NCBI GenBank assembly: GCA_020633075.1
Contig: JACKEI010000002.1
Location: 1,116,001-1,180,000, forward strand
Length of the DNA stretch: 64,000 nucleotides
Source of the DNA: Sandaracinaceae bacterium
GTDB lineage: Bacteria; Myxococcota_A; Polyangia; Polyangiales; Houyiibacteriaceae
Reading direction: 5' to 3'
In this document: in pieces, positions 15,869-25,500 of the stretch
How the letters are laid out: every line of letters starts with the position of its first letter
How positions within the stretch are numbered: the first letter of the stretch is position 1
Program-made: the position numbers and the translations under genes
Notes under the pieces: generated by a model
The model's database searches: none
What the model was told of the DNA's origin: nothing
The model's input: the letters and a program-made list of their open reading frames with translations, nothing else

Positions 15869-17942
15869 GAAAGCCTACGTCTTCGCCGCGAAGTGCCACG
15901 ACGGCCAGATGCGCAAGTCGGGGGACCCCTACTTCGTCCACCCGGTCTCGGTGGCGGGCATCATCGCCGAGATGAAGCTGGACGTGTCCAGCATCTGCGC
16001 GGCGCTGCTGCACGACGTGGTGGAGGACTGCGGCATCACGGACGCGCAGCTGAAGAGCGAGTTCGGCGACGAGATCGCGTTCCTGGTGGACGGGGTCACC
16101 AAGCTCGGCAACATCAACTTCGCGTCCAAGGAGGACCTCCAAGCGGAGAGCTTCCGCAAGATGGTCGTGGCCATGGCCCGCGACATCCGCGTCCTGGTGG
16201 TCAAGCTGGCGGACCGGCTCGACAACATGCGCACGCTCGAGCACATGAAGCCCGACTCGCAGGAGCGCATCGCCCGCGAGACCCTCGAGATCTACGCCGC
16301 GCTCGCGGCCCGCCTCGGTATCCAGTGGCTGCGCATCGAGCTGGAGGACCTCTCCTTTCGCTACCTGCACCCGGTGGACTACGCGCGCCTGGACGAGCAG
16401 GTCTCGGCGATCAGCAAGGACACGGACAAGCTCATCAGCGACGTGGTCACGCGCCTGCGCAAGATGCTGCTCACGCGCGGCTTCGCTGTGGACGTGACGG
16501 GGCGTCGCAAGAACCTCTACAGCATCTGGCGCAAGATGAAGCGCTCGGACTGCGCGTTCGAGCAGGTGCAGGACTTCATCGCGTTCCGCGTGCTGGTGGA
16601 GAACGTGTCGGACTGCTACGCGGCCTTGGGCGTGGTCCACTCGGAATGGACCCCCGTCCCCGGGCGCTTCAAGGACTACGTCGCGCTGCCCAAGCCCAAC
16701 ATGTACCAGTCGCTGCACACGACGGTCATCGGGCCCGGGAACCACCGCGTGGAGGTGCAGATCCGCACCCACGAGATGCACCGCACCGCCGAGCTCGGCA
16801 TCGCCGCCCACTGGCAATACAAGAACAACACGGGCGGGCTCGAGGCGCGTGACGCGGCGCGCTTCGCGTGGCTGCGGCAGCTCATGGAGTTCCAGAAGGA
16901 CGTGGCGGACCCGGCCGAGTTCTACGACTCGGTGCGTGGTGACCTCTTCCCGGAGGAGGTCTACGTCTTCACGCCGCAGGGGGACGTCAAGACCTTCCCG
17001 CGCGGCGCCACCGCGCTGGACTTCGCCTACGCCGTCCACACGGACCTCGGCCACCACTGCCACAGCGTGCGCGTCAACGGCGCCATCGCCCCCTTCCGCC
17101 ACAAGCTGCGCAACGGCGACGTGGTGTCCATCGAGACGCGCAAGGACCAGCACCCCAGCAAGGACTGGCTGGACCACGTGGTGACCGGCAAGGCCCGCGC
17201 GCGTATCCGTCAGTACCTCCGCGAGCGGGAGCGAGAGCGCAGCATCCGCCTCGGCCGCGAGCTGCTCGAGCGCGAGGTGCACAAGCGCGAGCTCTCGTTC
17301 TCGAAGTTCCTGAAGGGACCACAGCTCAAGAAGACGTTGGACCACTTCAAGATGCAGTCCGCCGACGAGCTGTTCGCAGCCGTGGGCTACGGGCGCGTCT
17401 CGGTAGCCAGCGCGGTCGAGATCATCGCCCCAGAGGCCTCGGAGGAGCGCAAGAGCCTCGAGCCCGGTCTGATCGAGAAGACCATGCGGCGCATGCAGCC
17501 GAAGACCACCGACGAGGGCATCCTCATCGAGGGCATGGACGGCCTGCTGGTGCGCTTCGCCAAGTGCTGCAACCCCGTCGCCGGCGACAACGTCACGGGG
17601 TGGATCACCCGCGGGCGCGGCGTCACCGTCCACCGGCGGGAGTGCCCCAAGGCCATGGAGCTGGACGCGGCGCGCAAGGTCAACGTCGCCTGGGCCAGCA
17701 ACGCCCGCATGGACCTGCCCGTGGACATCCGCGTCACCACCAACGACCGCCAGGGCATCTTGGCCTTGGTGTCGGGTGTCTTCACGGACCACAAGCTCAG
17801 CATCCGCGAGGCCAACTGCCGCTCCGAAACCGACCGGGCGGTCAATGTTTTTCACGTCCACGTGACCGACGTAAAGCAGCTACGAACCGTGATGCGTGAT
17901 ATTGAGAAGCTCACGGGCGTCATGGCTGTAGAGCGGATCTAG
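15801..17942 (+). CDS. relA: Bifunctional (p)ppGpp synthetase/hydrolase, RelA/SpoT family
   Basis: A 713-residue long RSH protein in standard order. The HD hydrolase domain comes first (RKSGDPYFVHPVSVAG, ALLHDVVEDCG: the HDxxED motif is intact). The synthetase domain follows (KNLYSIWRKMKRSD, GRFKDYVALPKPNMYQSLH), then TGS (EEVYVFTPQGDVKTFPRGATALDFAYAVHT), a helical/zinc-finger-like region (FAKCCNPVAGD) and C-terminal ACT (VDIRVTTNDRQGILALVSGVF). Both catalytic halves look active, so it should make and degrade the stringent alarmone. The GTG at 15801 gives MRLNDIVQKVKAYQPGAD, matching the start of other myxobacterial Rel proteins; the frame is open far upstream but that part is antisense to other genes. 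Regulated by ribosome-bound uncharged tRNA in the family. Confidence 0.95.
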   Translation: MRLNDIVQKVKAYQPGADTALIEKAYVFAAKCHDGQMRKSGDPYFVHPVSVAGIIAEMKLDVSSICAALLHDVVEDCGITDAQLKSEFGDEIAFLVDGVTKLGNINFASKEDLQAESFRKMVVAMARDIRVLVVKLADRLDNMRTLEHMKPDSQERIARETLEIYAALAARLGIQWLRIELEDLSFRYLHPVDYARLDEQVSAISKDTDKLISDVVTRLRKMLLTRGFAVDVTGRRKNLYSIWRKMKRSDCAFEQVQDFIAFRVLVENVSDCYAALGVVHSEWTPVPGRFKDYVALPKPNMYQSLHTTVIGPGNHRVEVQIRTHEMHRTAELGIAAHWQYKNNTGGLEARDAARFAWLRQLMEFQKDVADPAEFYDSVRGDLFPEEVYVFTPQGDVKTFPRGATALDFAYAVHTDLGHHCHSVRVNGAIAPFRHKLRNGDVVSIETRKDQHPSKDWLDHVVTGKARARIRQYLRERERERSIRLGRELLEREVHKRELSFSKFLKGPQLKKTLDHFKMQSADELFAAVGYGRVSVASAVEIIAPEASEERKSLEPGLIEKTMRRMQPKTTDEGILIEGMDGLLVRFAKCCNPVAGDNVTGWITRGRGVTVHRRECPKAMELDAARKVNVAWASNARMDLPVDIRVTTNDRQGILALVSGVFTDHKLSIREANCRSETDRAVNVFHVHVTDVKQLRTVMRDIEKLTGVMAVERI

Positions 17943-17975
17943 GGCAAGCCCATCGTCACGCGGAGAGAGTGCTAG

Positions 17976-19169
17976 GTGTCCATCAGCGTCGACAGATTGC
18001 TGGAGAGCGTTGATACGTTGGACGAGCTCGACCTCGAGGAGATCGAGCCGACGCGCGTGATGGCCTCGTTCGCGGACGGCTTCTTCTTCGCGGACCGCTT
18101 CAAGATCGACGAGGTCCTCGGCAGCGGCGGCATGGGCACCGTGTACGACGCGCGCGACATGCAGACCGGGCACCGGGTGGCCCTCAAGGTCTTGAAGAAG
18201 ACCAAGTCGTCCACCGAGGCAGAGGAACGCTTCCGGCGCGAGGCCGAGATCCTGGCGTCCATCGACCACCCGGGCATCGTCGGCATCCACGGCTTTGGTG
18301 CGGCTCCGGACGGGACGCTCTGGCTCGCGATGGAGTACCTGGAGGGGCAGACGCTGCGCCAGCGGGTCGCGCGGGACGGGTCCATGGACCCTGCAGAGCT
18401 CTGCCCGATCATCACGGCCGCGTGCGCTGCGCTGACCGAGACCCACGCGCGCGGTGTCATCCACCGGGACCTCAAGCCGGACAACATCTTCCTGACTTCG
18501 GCGCAGCCGTCCGAGGTCAAGATCCTGGACTTCGGGCTCTCGCTGGCGCTCGCCAGCAAGAAGCTCACCGCCACGGGCACGGTCATCGGCACGCCGCGCT
18601 ACATGGCTCCAGAGCAGATCAAGAGCGCGCACGCCGCAGGCGCCCCAGCGGACGTGTACGCCTTGGGCGTCATCGCGTACGAGTGCCTGACGGGTCAGTC
18701 CCCCTTCGCCGCGAGCGACCACGGGCAGCTGCTGGGCGCCATCTTGACGGGGCGCACCCAGCCGCTGTTGGAGATCCACCCCGAGTACCCCGAGGCGCTC
18801 GGAGAGTGTCTGAAGAAGGCCATGCACCCCCAAGTGGAGCAGCGCTACGCGACCCCCGAGGCCTTCGCCATCGACTTCGCGGACGCAGCGTCCATCTACG
18901 CCGCGCTCGTCGCGTCGCCGCCCCCCAAGGCCGTGCGCGGCAAGCCGACGGTCCGGATGCCCACCCCCAAGGAGCTGGAAGAGCCGACGACGCGCACGTC
19001 GAGCCCAAGGTTCTCGTCCCCCGATGGGGTTCTCCCAGCGGCAACACCCGATCCCGCCCCCGAGCAGCGCCCTCTCCACGTGCCCACCTGGATGATTCCG
19101 CTGGTGGTCTTGGGCGGCGCGGCCATCATGGCGGTCGGTGCGGCCATCGCATACTGGTGGATGAGCTGA
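17976..19169 (+). CDS. Ser/Thr protein kinase with C-terminal membrane anchor
   Basis: A 397-residue Pkn-type kinase. It starts at GTG 17976 after GGAGAGAG. The Gly-rich loop GSGGMG is at residues 49-54, followed by the lysine of VALKVLKK. HRDLKPDN has the catalytic Asp165 and DFG starts at D185; GTPRYMAPEQ marks the activation segment end. All catalytic residues are present. A Pro/Thr-rich linker leads to a single hydrophobic helix at the extreme C-terminus (MIPLVVLGGAAIMAVGAAIAYW), so the kinase domain faces the cytoplasm with essentially no extracellular sensor. It lies 33 bases downstream of relA on the same strand. Confidence 0.95.
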   Translation: MSISVDRLLESVDTLDELDLEEIEPTRVMASFADGFFFADRFKIDEVLGSGGMGTVYDARDMQTGHRVALKVLKKTKSSTEAEERFRREAEILASIDHPGIVGIHGFGAAPDGTLWLAMEYLEGQTLRQRVARDGSMDPAELCPIITAACAALTETHARGVIHRDLKPDNIFLTSAQPSEVKILDFGLSLALASKKLTATGTVIGTPRYMAPEQIKSAHAAGAPADVYALGVIAYECLTGQSPFAASDHGQLLGAILTGRTQPLLEIHPEYPEALGECLKKAMHPQVEQRYATPEAFAIDFADAASIYAALVASPPPKAVRGKPTVRMPTPKELEEPTTRTSSPRFSSPDGVLPAATPDPAPEQRPLHVPTWMIPLVVLGGAAIMAVGAAIAYWWMS

Positions 19170-19273
19170 ATATCCGGGCCGAGGTCTCGTCCGAGCCCAG
19201 GGCTTCGCGTTTTCGAGCCAGGGTTGGTATCCTCCCGTGGCGAAACGCTCACAAAATCGAGAAAGTGGGAAAC

Positions 19274-20335
19274 ATGGTTGGGATCGAGAGCAAGCCGAGA
19301 ACTGGAGCCGTCGTCGTCGCCGCGCTCACACTGGCCGCGCTGGTCAGCGGCGCGAGCGACACCGCGCGCGCTCAGCAGTCCATGTTCGGCTCGGCGACCC
19401 TGACCTCCGGCTTCCTGCCGGACCCGCACGTGCTGCAGGGGCAGAGCGGCGGCAACGTCGACGCGAGCGGGGTGAACGCCCAGTGCCGTGGCTTCATCTC
19501 CCCGCACCCCAGCCACATCGTCACGCTCAACGGGAACTTCCGGTGGATGCGCGTGTTCGTGGAGTCCGCTGGCGACACCACCATCATGATCCAGACGCCT
19601 CAGAACACGGTGCTCTGCAACGACGACACCTACGGGCTGAACCCGGCCGTGGAGCAGGCGTGGGGACCGGGCCTCTACCGCATCTGGGTGGGCAGCTACC
19701 AGCAGGGCACCTCGGTCCCCTACTCGCTCAAGCTCACCGAGATCGCGAGCGTGGTGCCCGGCTCGAGCCAAGGGCAGGGGGTGGGCCCGCAGCCCATGCC
19801 CATCGACCCGCGCGTCAACCCGAACCCGAACCCGCAGCCCAACCCGCAGCCCGCGCAGGGCCTGACCATGACGGTGGACGCCATGCAGGGCAACGGCACC
19901 CCCGGCTGGATCGACGCGCGCCTGCGCCCTGACCCGGCCGTGCTCGAGGGCGCGGCGGGCGGCACCATCCGCGCGCAGGAAGCGGCAGAGCCTTCGTGCC
20001 GCGGCTTCGTGCAGTCCATCCCGGACCACATCCTCTACGTGCAGGGGCGCGCCCGTTACCTGCGCCTGTATGTCGAGGCGTCCGAGGACACCACCATGGT
20101 CATCCGCACGCCAGACGGCCGCTGGCTGTGCGACGACGACGGCGGCGGCAACCTGCAGCCGATGTTGGAGCAGGAGAGCTGGGCGCCCGGGCAGTATCTG
20201 GTCTGGATCGGGACCTACAGCGCGCGCGGTACCGGCACCGTGCCCTATCGGCTCATGGCGACCCGGCAGCAGCCAGCGGCCGCCCGTCCGGAGCCGGCTC
20301 CTCGCCGCGGTGGCGGCTCGTCGCGGCACCGCTAG
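19274..20335 (+). CDS. Secreted protein with two tandem beta-sandwich repeats
   Basis: A 353-residue exported protein. Signal peptide MVGIESKPRTGAVVVAAL... ends near ARA. Two homologous segments of about 120 residues follow. Each has the pattern RGF-x-HI-x-L-x-G, then RVFVES..DTTIMIQTP..LCNDD or RLYVEAS.DTTMVIRTP..LCDDD, then W.PG.Y.IWVGSY or WIGTY. They are separated by a Pro-Asn-Gln linker (repeats of NP, QP) near 19,820-19,860. The pattern resembles pre-peptidase C-terminal or bacterial beta-sandwich domains of calcium-binding type (DD motifs), but I see no catalytic site. The frame is open upstream into the kinase; ATG 19274 (after GTGGGAAAC) gives the signal peptide. Possibly periplasmic; function unknown. 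Confidence 0.8.
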   Translation: MVGIESKPRTGAVVVAALTLAALVSGASDTARAQQSMFGSATLTSGFLPDPHVLQGQSGGNVDASGVNAQCRGFISPHPSHIVTLNGNFRWMRVFVESAGDTTIMIQTPQNTVLCNDDTYGLNPAVEQAWGPGLYRIWVGSYQQGTSVPYSLKLTEIASVVPGSSQGQGVGPQPMPIDPRVNPNPNPQPNPQPAQGLTMTVDAMQGNGTPGWIDARLRPDPAVLEGAAGGTIRAQEAAEPSCRGFVQSIPDHILYVQGRARYLRLYVEASEDTTMVIRTPDGRWLCDDDGGGNLQPMLEQESWAPGQYLVWIGTYSARGTGTVPYRLMATRQQPAAARPEPAPRRGGGSSRHR

Positions 20336-20443
20336 TTCTCAGGCCGCGGCGCAGCCCGAGGTGGCTTCCGCTGCCCTGTGTGCGCTCGTGTGCGGGGCGG
20401 CTGTCGACATGGACCGCCGCGACGGGTAGTGTCGCGGGACTGC

Positions 20444-22480
20444 ATGGCGTCTGATCACCCGACCCGTCGAGGGCTGACCCGAGAGGTCTTGGCCGAGACG
20501 CTGGCGCTACCGACCGCCGGGCTCTTCGAGCCGGACGCGACCATTCGCCCCGTGGGGCTGCGTCACTCGGACCGCCCCGTGGCGGCGCCGCGCCACAAGT
20601 CCAAGCGCGTGCCCTTCGAGGGGACCGGCGCCACGCTGCGTCTGCGAGAGCCCTTGGCCGAAGGAGGCATGGGTCTCATCTCGCTGGGGGAGCAGGGGGC
20701 GCTGCGTCGTGAGGTGGCGGTCAAGACCCTCAAGCCGGAGCTGCGTGACCCGGACCTGATCGACCGGCTGCTCACCGAGGCGCGCATCACAGGGGTCGTG
20801 GAGCACCCGAACATCGTGCCGATCTACGCGCTGCAGGCCGACGAAGACGGCACGCCCCTGATGGTGATGAAGCGCATCCACGGCGTGTCGTGGCGCGCGA
20901 TGCTGCGCAACGACGACCACCCGGGCTTCCCGGCGGACGCGCAGGACCGGCTCGCCTGGCACCTGCGGGTGCTCATGGATGTCTGCGACGCGGTTCACTA
21001 CGCGCACAGCCGCGGCATCCTCCACCTGGACCTCAAGCCCGACAATGTGATGATCGGTGGTTTCCGCGACGTGTACCTGGTGGACTGGGGTGTCGCGGTG
21101 AGCACGCGCGAGCACCACCGTGGCTGGCTGCCCATGGCGGACGAGGTCGCGGAGGTGGTGGGCACGCCCAGCTACATGGCGCCGGAGATGGTGGACCGGC
21201 AGAGCGCGGTGTTGGACGAGCGCACCGACGTGTACCTGCTGGGCGCGGTGCTGCACGAGATCCTCACGGGGCGTCCACCGCATCAGGGCGAGAGCGTCCG
21301 CGACGTGCTCTATGCGGCTTACGAGGCGCGACCTCCTCGCTTTGGTAGCGACGTGCCGGCCGAGCTCGCCGCGCTCGCCACACGGGCGCTCGACCCGCGC
21401 GCGGAGCGCCGCTTCCCCAGCGCGGAAGCCTTTCGCTCGGCGGTGGTCGCGTTCCTGGAGCACCGCACGTCCGCGGCGCTGGCGGACGACGCCATGCTCA
21501 TCCTGGGACGCCTGCGTGTGTCCGTGGCGCGCGATCGACTACGGCAGGAGGCCTTCGAGAACGTGCGCGCCCCCGCCGACGCCGCGCTCCAGCGCGAGGT
21601 CATGCGCGAATTCGTCGAGTGCCGCTTCGGGCTGTCGCGGGCGCTCAAGGAGTGGCCCGAGAACGAGCGCGCGCGCGCTGGTCTGGTGGAGGCGCTGCTG
21701 CTGATGGCGGAGCACCAGCTGTCGCGCGGCGACGGGACGGCGGCCTCGGCGACGCTGCGCGAGATCGAGTCCAGCACCCCCGACGAAGACGCGCTCATCG
21801 CGGCGCTCGAGCAGAAGATCAACGCGCGCATCGAGCGTCAGGCGCGGCTGGAGCAGATTGGCTACGACCAAGACCCGAAGTACGGGCGCCGCGACCGCGC
21901 GCTCTTCGTGCTCATCGTGTCGTTCGTGCTGGGTGTCTTTCCAGTGGGCGGCTTCATCGGGCTGCGCATGGGTTGGTATCGCTACGAGACGTGGCACTCC
22001 TTCGCGTTCACGGGGGGGCTCGCCGCGACCCTCATCGGCGGCGGCCTGATCTTCCGGCGGCGCATGATGCCCAACCGCGCCGGGCGCCGCTTTGTCGTGG
22101 CCATGGTCGTGCTGTGCGTCTTGACGCTGCTGAACCGCGTCGTCGCGCTCGCCCTGGGGCACACGGAGTTCCGCGACGTGGCCTTCGACGTCTTCCTCTT
22201 CGGAACCGGGACAGCCATGGTGGGCACGCTGACCGACCGTCGCGTGCTGGCGTTGGCGGTGGCGTTCACCACGTGCGGCCTCCTCATCGCGATGTTCCCC
22301 AGCTACGGCATGCTGCTCATCGGTCTCGCGGCGTGGCTCGGGCCCGGCTGGACGGCCTGGTCGTGGCTGAAGAGCGCCGCCCGGGACGATGACGCGGACG
22401 ACTTCGCGAGGAGGGGCAACCTGACGGAGCGCTCCGGTGCCACGCGGTATTCGCGTCGACCACCCGCGAGCAAGTCGTAG
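20444..22480 (+). CDS. Ser/Thr protein kinase, atypical (HLD/DWG), with polytopic C-terminus
   Basis: A 678-residue protein. The kinase domain covers residues 60-330: Gly-rich loop PLAEGGMG, Lys94 in VAVKTLK, catalytic loop HLDLKPDN (D196) and metal-binding DWG (D214) rather than HRD and DFG, then GTPSYMAPEM. All chemistry residues are present, so activity is expected. A helical linker (about 330-500) with weak TPR-like character precedes four or five membrane helices at the C-terminus (ALFVLIVSFVLGVFPVGG, and others). That is the reverse of the usual kinase-TM-sensor order. A stretch of about 65 residues before the kinase domain is unstructured. The extended frame to 20378 has no good start; ATG 20444 is chosen. 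Confidence 0.92.
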   Translation: MASDHPTRRGLTREVLAETLALPTAGLFEPDATIRPVGLRHSDRPVAAPRHKSKRVPFEGTGATLRLREPLAEGGMGLISLGEQGALRREVAVKTLKPELRDPDLIDRLLTEARITGVVEHPNIVPIYALQADEDGTPLMVMKRIHGVSWRAMLRNDDHPGFPADAQDRLAWHLRVLMDVCDAVHYAHSRGILHLDLKPDNVMIGGFRDVYLVDWGVAVSTREHHRGWLPMADEVAEVVGTPSYMAPEMVDRQSAVLDERTDVYLLGAVLHEILTGRPPHQGESVRDVLYAAYEARPPRFGSDVPAELAALATRALDPRAERRFPSAEAFRSAVVAFLEHRTSAALADDAMLILGRLRVSVARDRLRQEAFENVRAPADAALQREVMREFVECRFGLSRALKEWPENERARAGLVEALLLMAEHQLSRGDGTAASATLREIESSTPDEDALIAALEQKINARIERQARLEQIGYDQDPKYGRRDRALFVLIVSFVLGVFPVGGFIGLRMGWYRYETWHSFAFTGGLAATLIGGGLIFRRRMMPNRAGRRFVVAMVVLCVLTLLNRVVALALGHTEFRDVAFDVFLFGTGTAMVGTLTDRRVLALAVAFTTCGLLIAMFPSYGMLLIGLAAWLGPGWTAWSWLKSAARDDDADDFARRGNLTERSGATRYSRRPPASKS

Positions 22481-22547
22481 CGACGGTGGGCCCGACGGAG
22501 CTCGCAGCATCGCCAGCGTCACACCCTTGTGGCAGCCTTGGCGCCGC

Positions 22548-25500
22548 GTGATTCGACTGCACTACAGCAACCGCACGGAGGCCCTGCTGGCTCGCTTCGT
22601 GGCGCAGCTCCGAGAGCAGCGGCAGCTCACGCATCCCCTCGAGCCGGTGCAGGTCATCGTGCCCAACCGCAACATGGAGGCCTATGTGGAGCGCGGCGTG
22701 GCCGAGGCGCTCGGGGTCTCCGCCAACCTGCGCTTCGCGCGGCTGGAGCGCTTCGTGGGGGGGTGGCTCGAGCGCGCCCTGCCCGACGTGCGCATCATGG
22801 ACCGCGGCGCGTTCGAGAGCCTGCTGCTGGCGCTCTTCCACGACCAGGAGCGCCTGGCGGCGCCCCCGCTGCGAGACGTGCGCGCGTACATCGACGCGGG
22901 AGGAGACCGAGACGCGCGCGACGTGCGCCGGGTGCAGCTCGCGCGCCGGCTGGGTCAGCTCTTCGAGGGGTATGGCTACACACGCCCGGAGCTGCTGGAC
23001 GCGTTCATGCGCGGGCAGCTCGGCACCGAGCATCCAGACTTCGTCGGCAGCGCCCGCTTCCAGGCGGCGCTCGTCGCGGAGCTCACCGGACCGGACGCGC
23101 CCCGCCCGGTGTTCGCGCCACGCGCCCACTACGTGCCTCTGGCTGCGGCGCTGCGCACCGTGCGCGCCGCGGGGCCCATCCCCAGCCCCGTCCCCGAGGG
23201 GCTGCTCTTTCCGGCGGAGGACACGCAGCGCCCCGTCCTGCACGTCTTCGGTGTGAGCTACGTCGCGCGCGTCTTTCAGTGGCTGTACGGGGCCCTGGGC
23301 GAGGCCGCCGAGCTGCACCTGTACGTGAACAACCCGTGCATGGAGTTCTGGGAGGACATGCCCAGCGAGTCGGAGCTCCGCGCGGCGCGCCGCCTCCCCA
23401 AGCGGGGGGAGCGTCCGCCGGCCGACGCTGCATCCATGGGTCCCCTGGACAGCGCCGTGGACACACCGCTCGCGCTGCATCAGGAGGACGATCCGCCGCT
23501 CTTGGTCGCGTTCGGGCGGCCCGGCCGGGAGCACGTCCACCTGCTCAACGAGCTCACCGACGCCGACTTCGAGCCCTGCTTCGTAGACCCGGCGGAGGCC
23601 GCCGTGCGCGCGGGCCGCGAGCCCACCGTGCTCGAGGCCTTGCAGCGCGATGTGCTGCTGCGCGCTCCCTTGTCCAGCCCGCCCCCTGCGGCCCTCGCCC
23701 CCCCGGATGGCTCGCTGCGCTTTCACGCGTGCCCCAGCGTCCGGCGCGAGGTGGAGGTGGTGGCCGAGCAGATCTGGCGGGCCGTCCGAGCCGCGAGCGA
23801 CACCGAGCACCCCCTTGGCTTTCATCAGGTCGCCGTACTGGTCCCGAACGCGGCGCGCGAGGAGTACCTGCCGCACGTGGAGGCCGTCTTCGCCGAGGCG
23901 CACGCCATCCCCCACTGTGTCGTGGACCTGGACCTGGCGAGCACCAGCCGCGTGGTGGACGCGTGCATGGGGTTGTTGGAGCTGCCCCTCGGTCGCTTCA
24001 CGCGTCCGGAGGTGCTCGCGCTGCTGACCCACCCCAACGTGCTGGCCAACCTGCCGGACGCCACCAGTGAGCAGGTGCGCGCGCTGGTGAGCGAGCTGGG
24101 CATCTTCTACGGCGTGGACCGCACGGAGCTCGCCGGGACCTACGTGGACGAAGACCGCCTGAACTGGGAGCAGGGGCTCTTGAGGGTCGCCCTCGGTGAC
24201 TTCATGGCCGACGCGCGCGACACCGAGGCCGGGCTCACAGACGGGGGGCTCGCAGACGGGGGGCTCGCAGACGGGGGGCTCGGCGAGGATGGGTCCTGGG
24301 ACGACGGCCTACGGCTCGGCGACTCGAGCTACCTGCCCGTGAGCACGGACCCCACGTGGGCGCGGTCGTTTTCGCTCCTGCTGCGTGGCCTCATCGCCGA
24401 CGCGCGCTTTGCGCGGGGGGAGCCGCGGCCGCTGCGTCAGTGGGCGCAGTTCTTCGCCGGAATGTGGGAAGGCTACGTGGTCCCAGAGACGGACGCGGAA
24501 CAGAGCGAGCTGCGCAGCTGTCTCGCGGCCGCACGCGGTCTCGTTGAGCGGGACGTGGCCGGCACGCCGGTCTCCTACCGCGTGGCGTCCATGCTGGTGA
24601 CGGAGGCGCTCAGCGGCCTGACGGCGGCGCGCGGGGACTACTTGGCGGACGGCGTGGTGGTGTCGTCGTTCCTGCCCATGCGCGCCATCCCGTTCCGGCA
24701 GACCTTCGTGTTGGGGCTGGGCGAGGGCTCGTTCCCGGCGAGGGACACGCACGACACCCTGGACCTGCGCCTCGAGCGGCGGCGCATCGGCGACGTCCGC
24801 GGCAGCGAGCGCGACAAGTACATGTTCCTGGAGGTGCTGCTCAGCGCGCGTGACGCGGTGCAGCTCTCGTGGGTGGCGCGGGAGCCTTACACGGGGGACC
24901 CCATCGCGGCCTCGGCGCCCGTGCGGCTGTTGCTGGACACGCTGCGTCGGTCGTACGTCCGAGAGGCCGAGGGGAGCCCGTTGGTGGAGACGCACGCGCT
25001 CTTTCGGCACACGCCGCTGGACCCGGAGAGCCCCTTCGCCGAGGCGCACATGGAGGCGTGGCTGCGCGCGCTGGGGGTCCGCTCGCGCGCGGCCCTGCGC
25101 GAGGCGGCCGGGGGGGACCCCAGCGCTCTCGGGGCCAGCTCGGCGCAGCAGCCCCCCAGCCTGGAGGAGGCCCTCGGCGCCCTCCGTGGCCAGCTGCCCC
25201 CCGGTCGCTATGAGCAGCTCACGCGCGAGCTGCGCACCATCTCGCTCGCGGATGGCTGGCGGGCCGACCAGGGGCTCGGGTCGTCGCGCGTGGAGCTGGT
25301 TTCCCAGCACCACACCCCGGAGCGCGGTGGGGTCGGGTCGGACGGGGTGGCGCTCGACACCCTCCATCTCTCGCGCGCCAACCTCGCGCGCTTCCTGGAA
25401 GACCCGCAGAGCGGGTGGGCCGAGGCCCTGCTGGGTGTTCAGCGCGCAACTGACGAGGAGGGCGACGAGAGCGTCGAGGACGAGCCCTTCGAGCCCAGCG

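Noticed and set aside
15738..17861. Long antisense open frame over relA
   Set aside because: A reverse-complement reading of relA with repetitive His/Glu/Val text.
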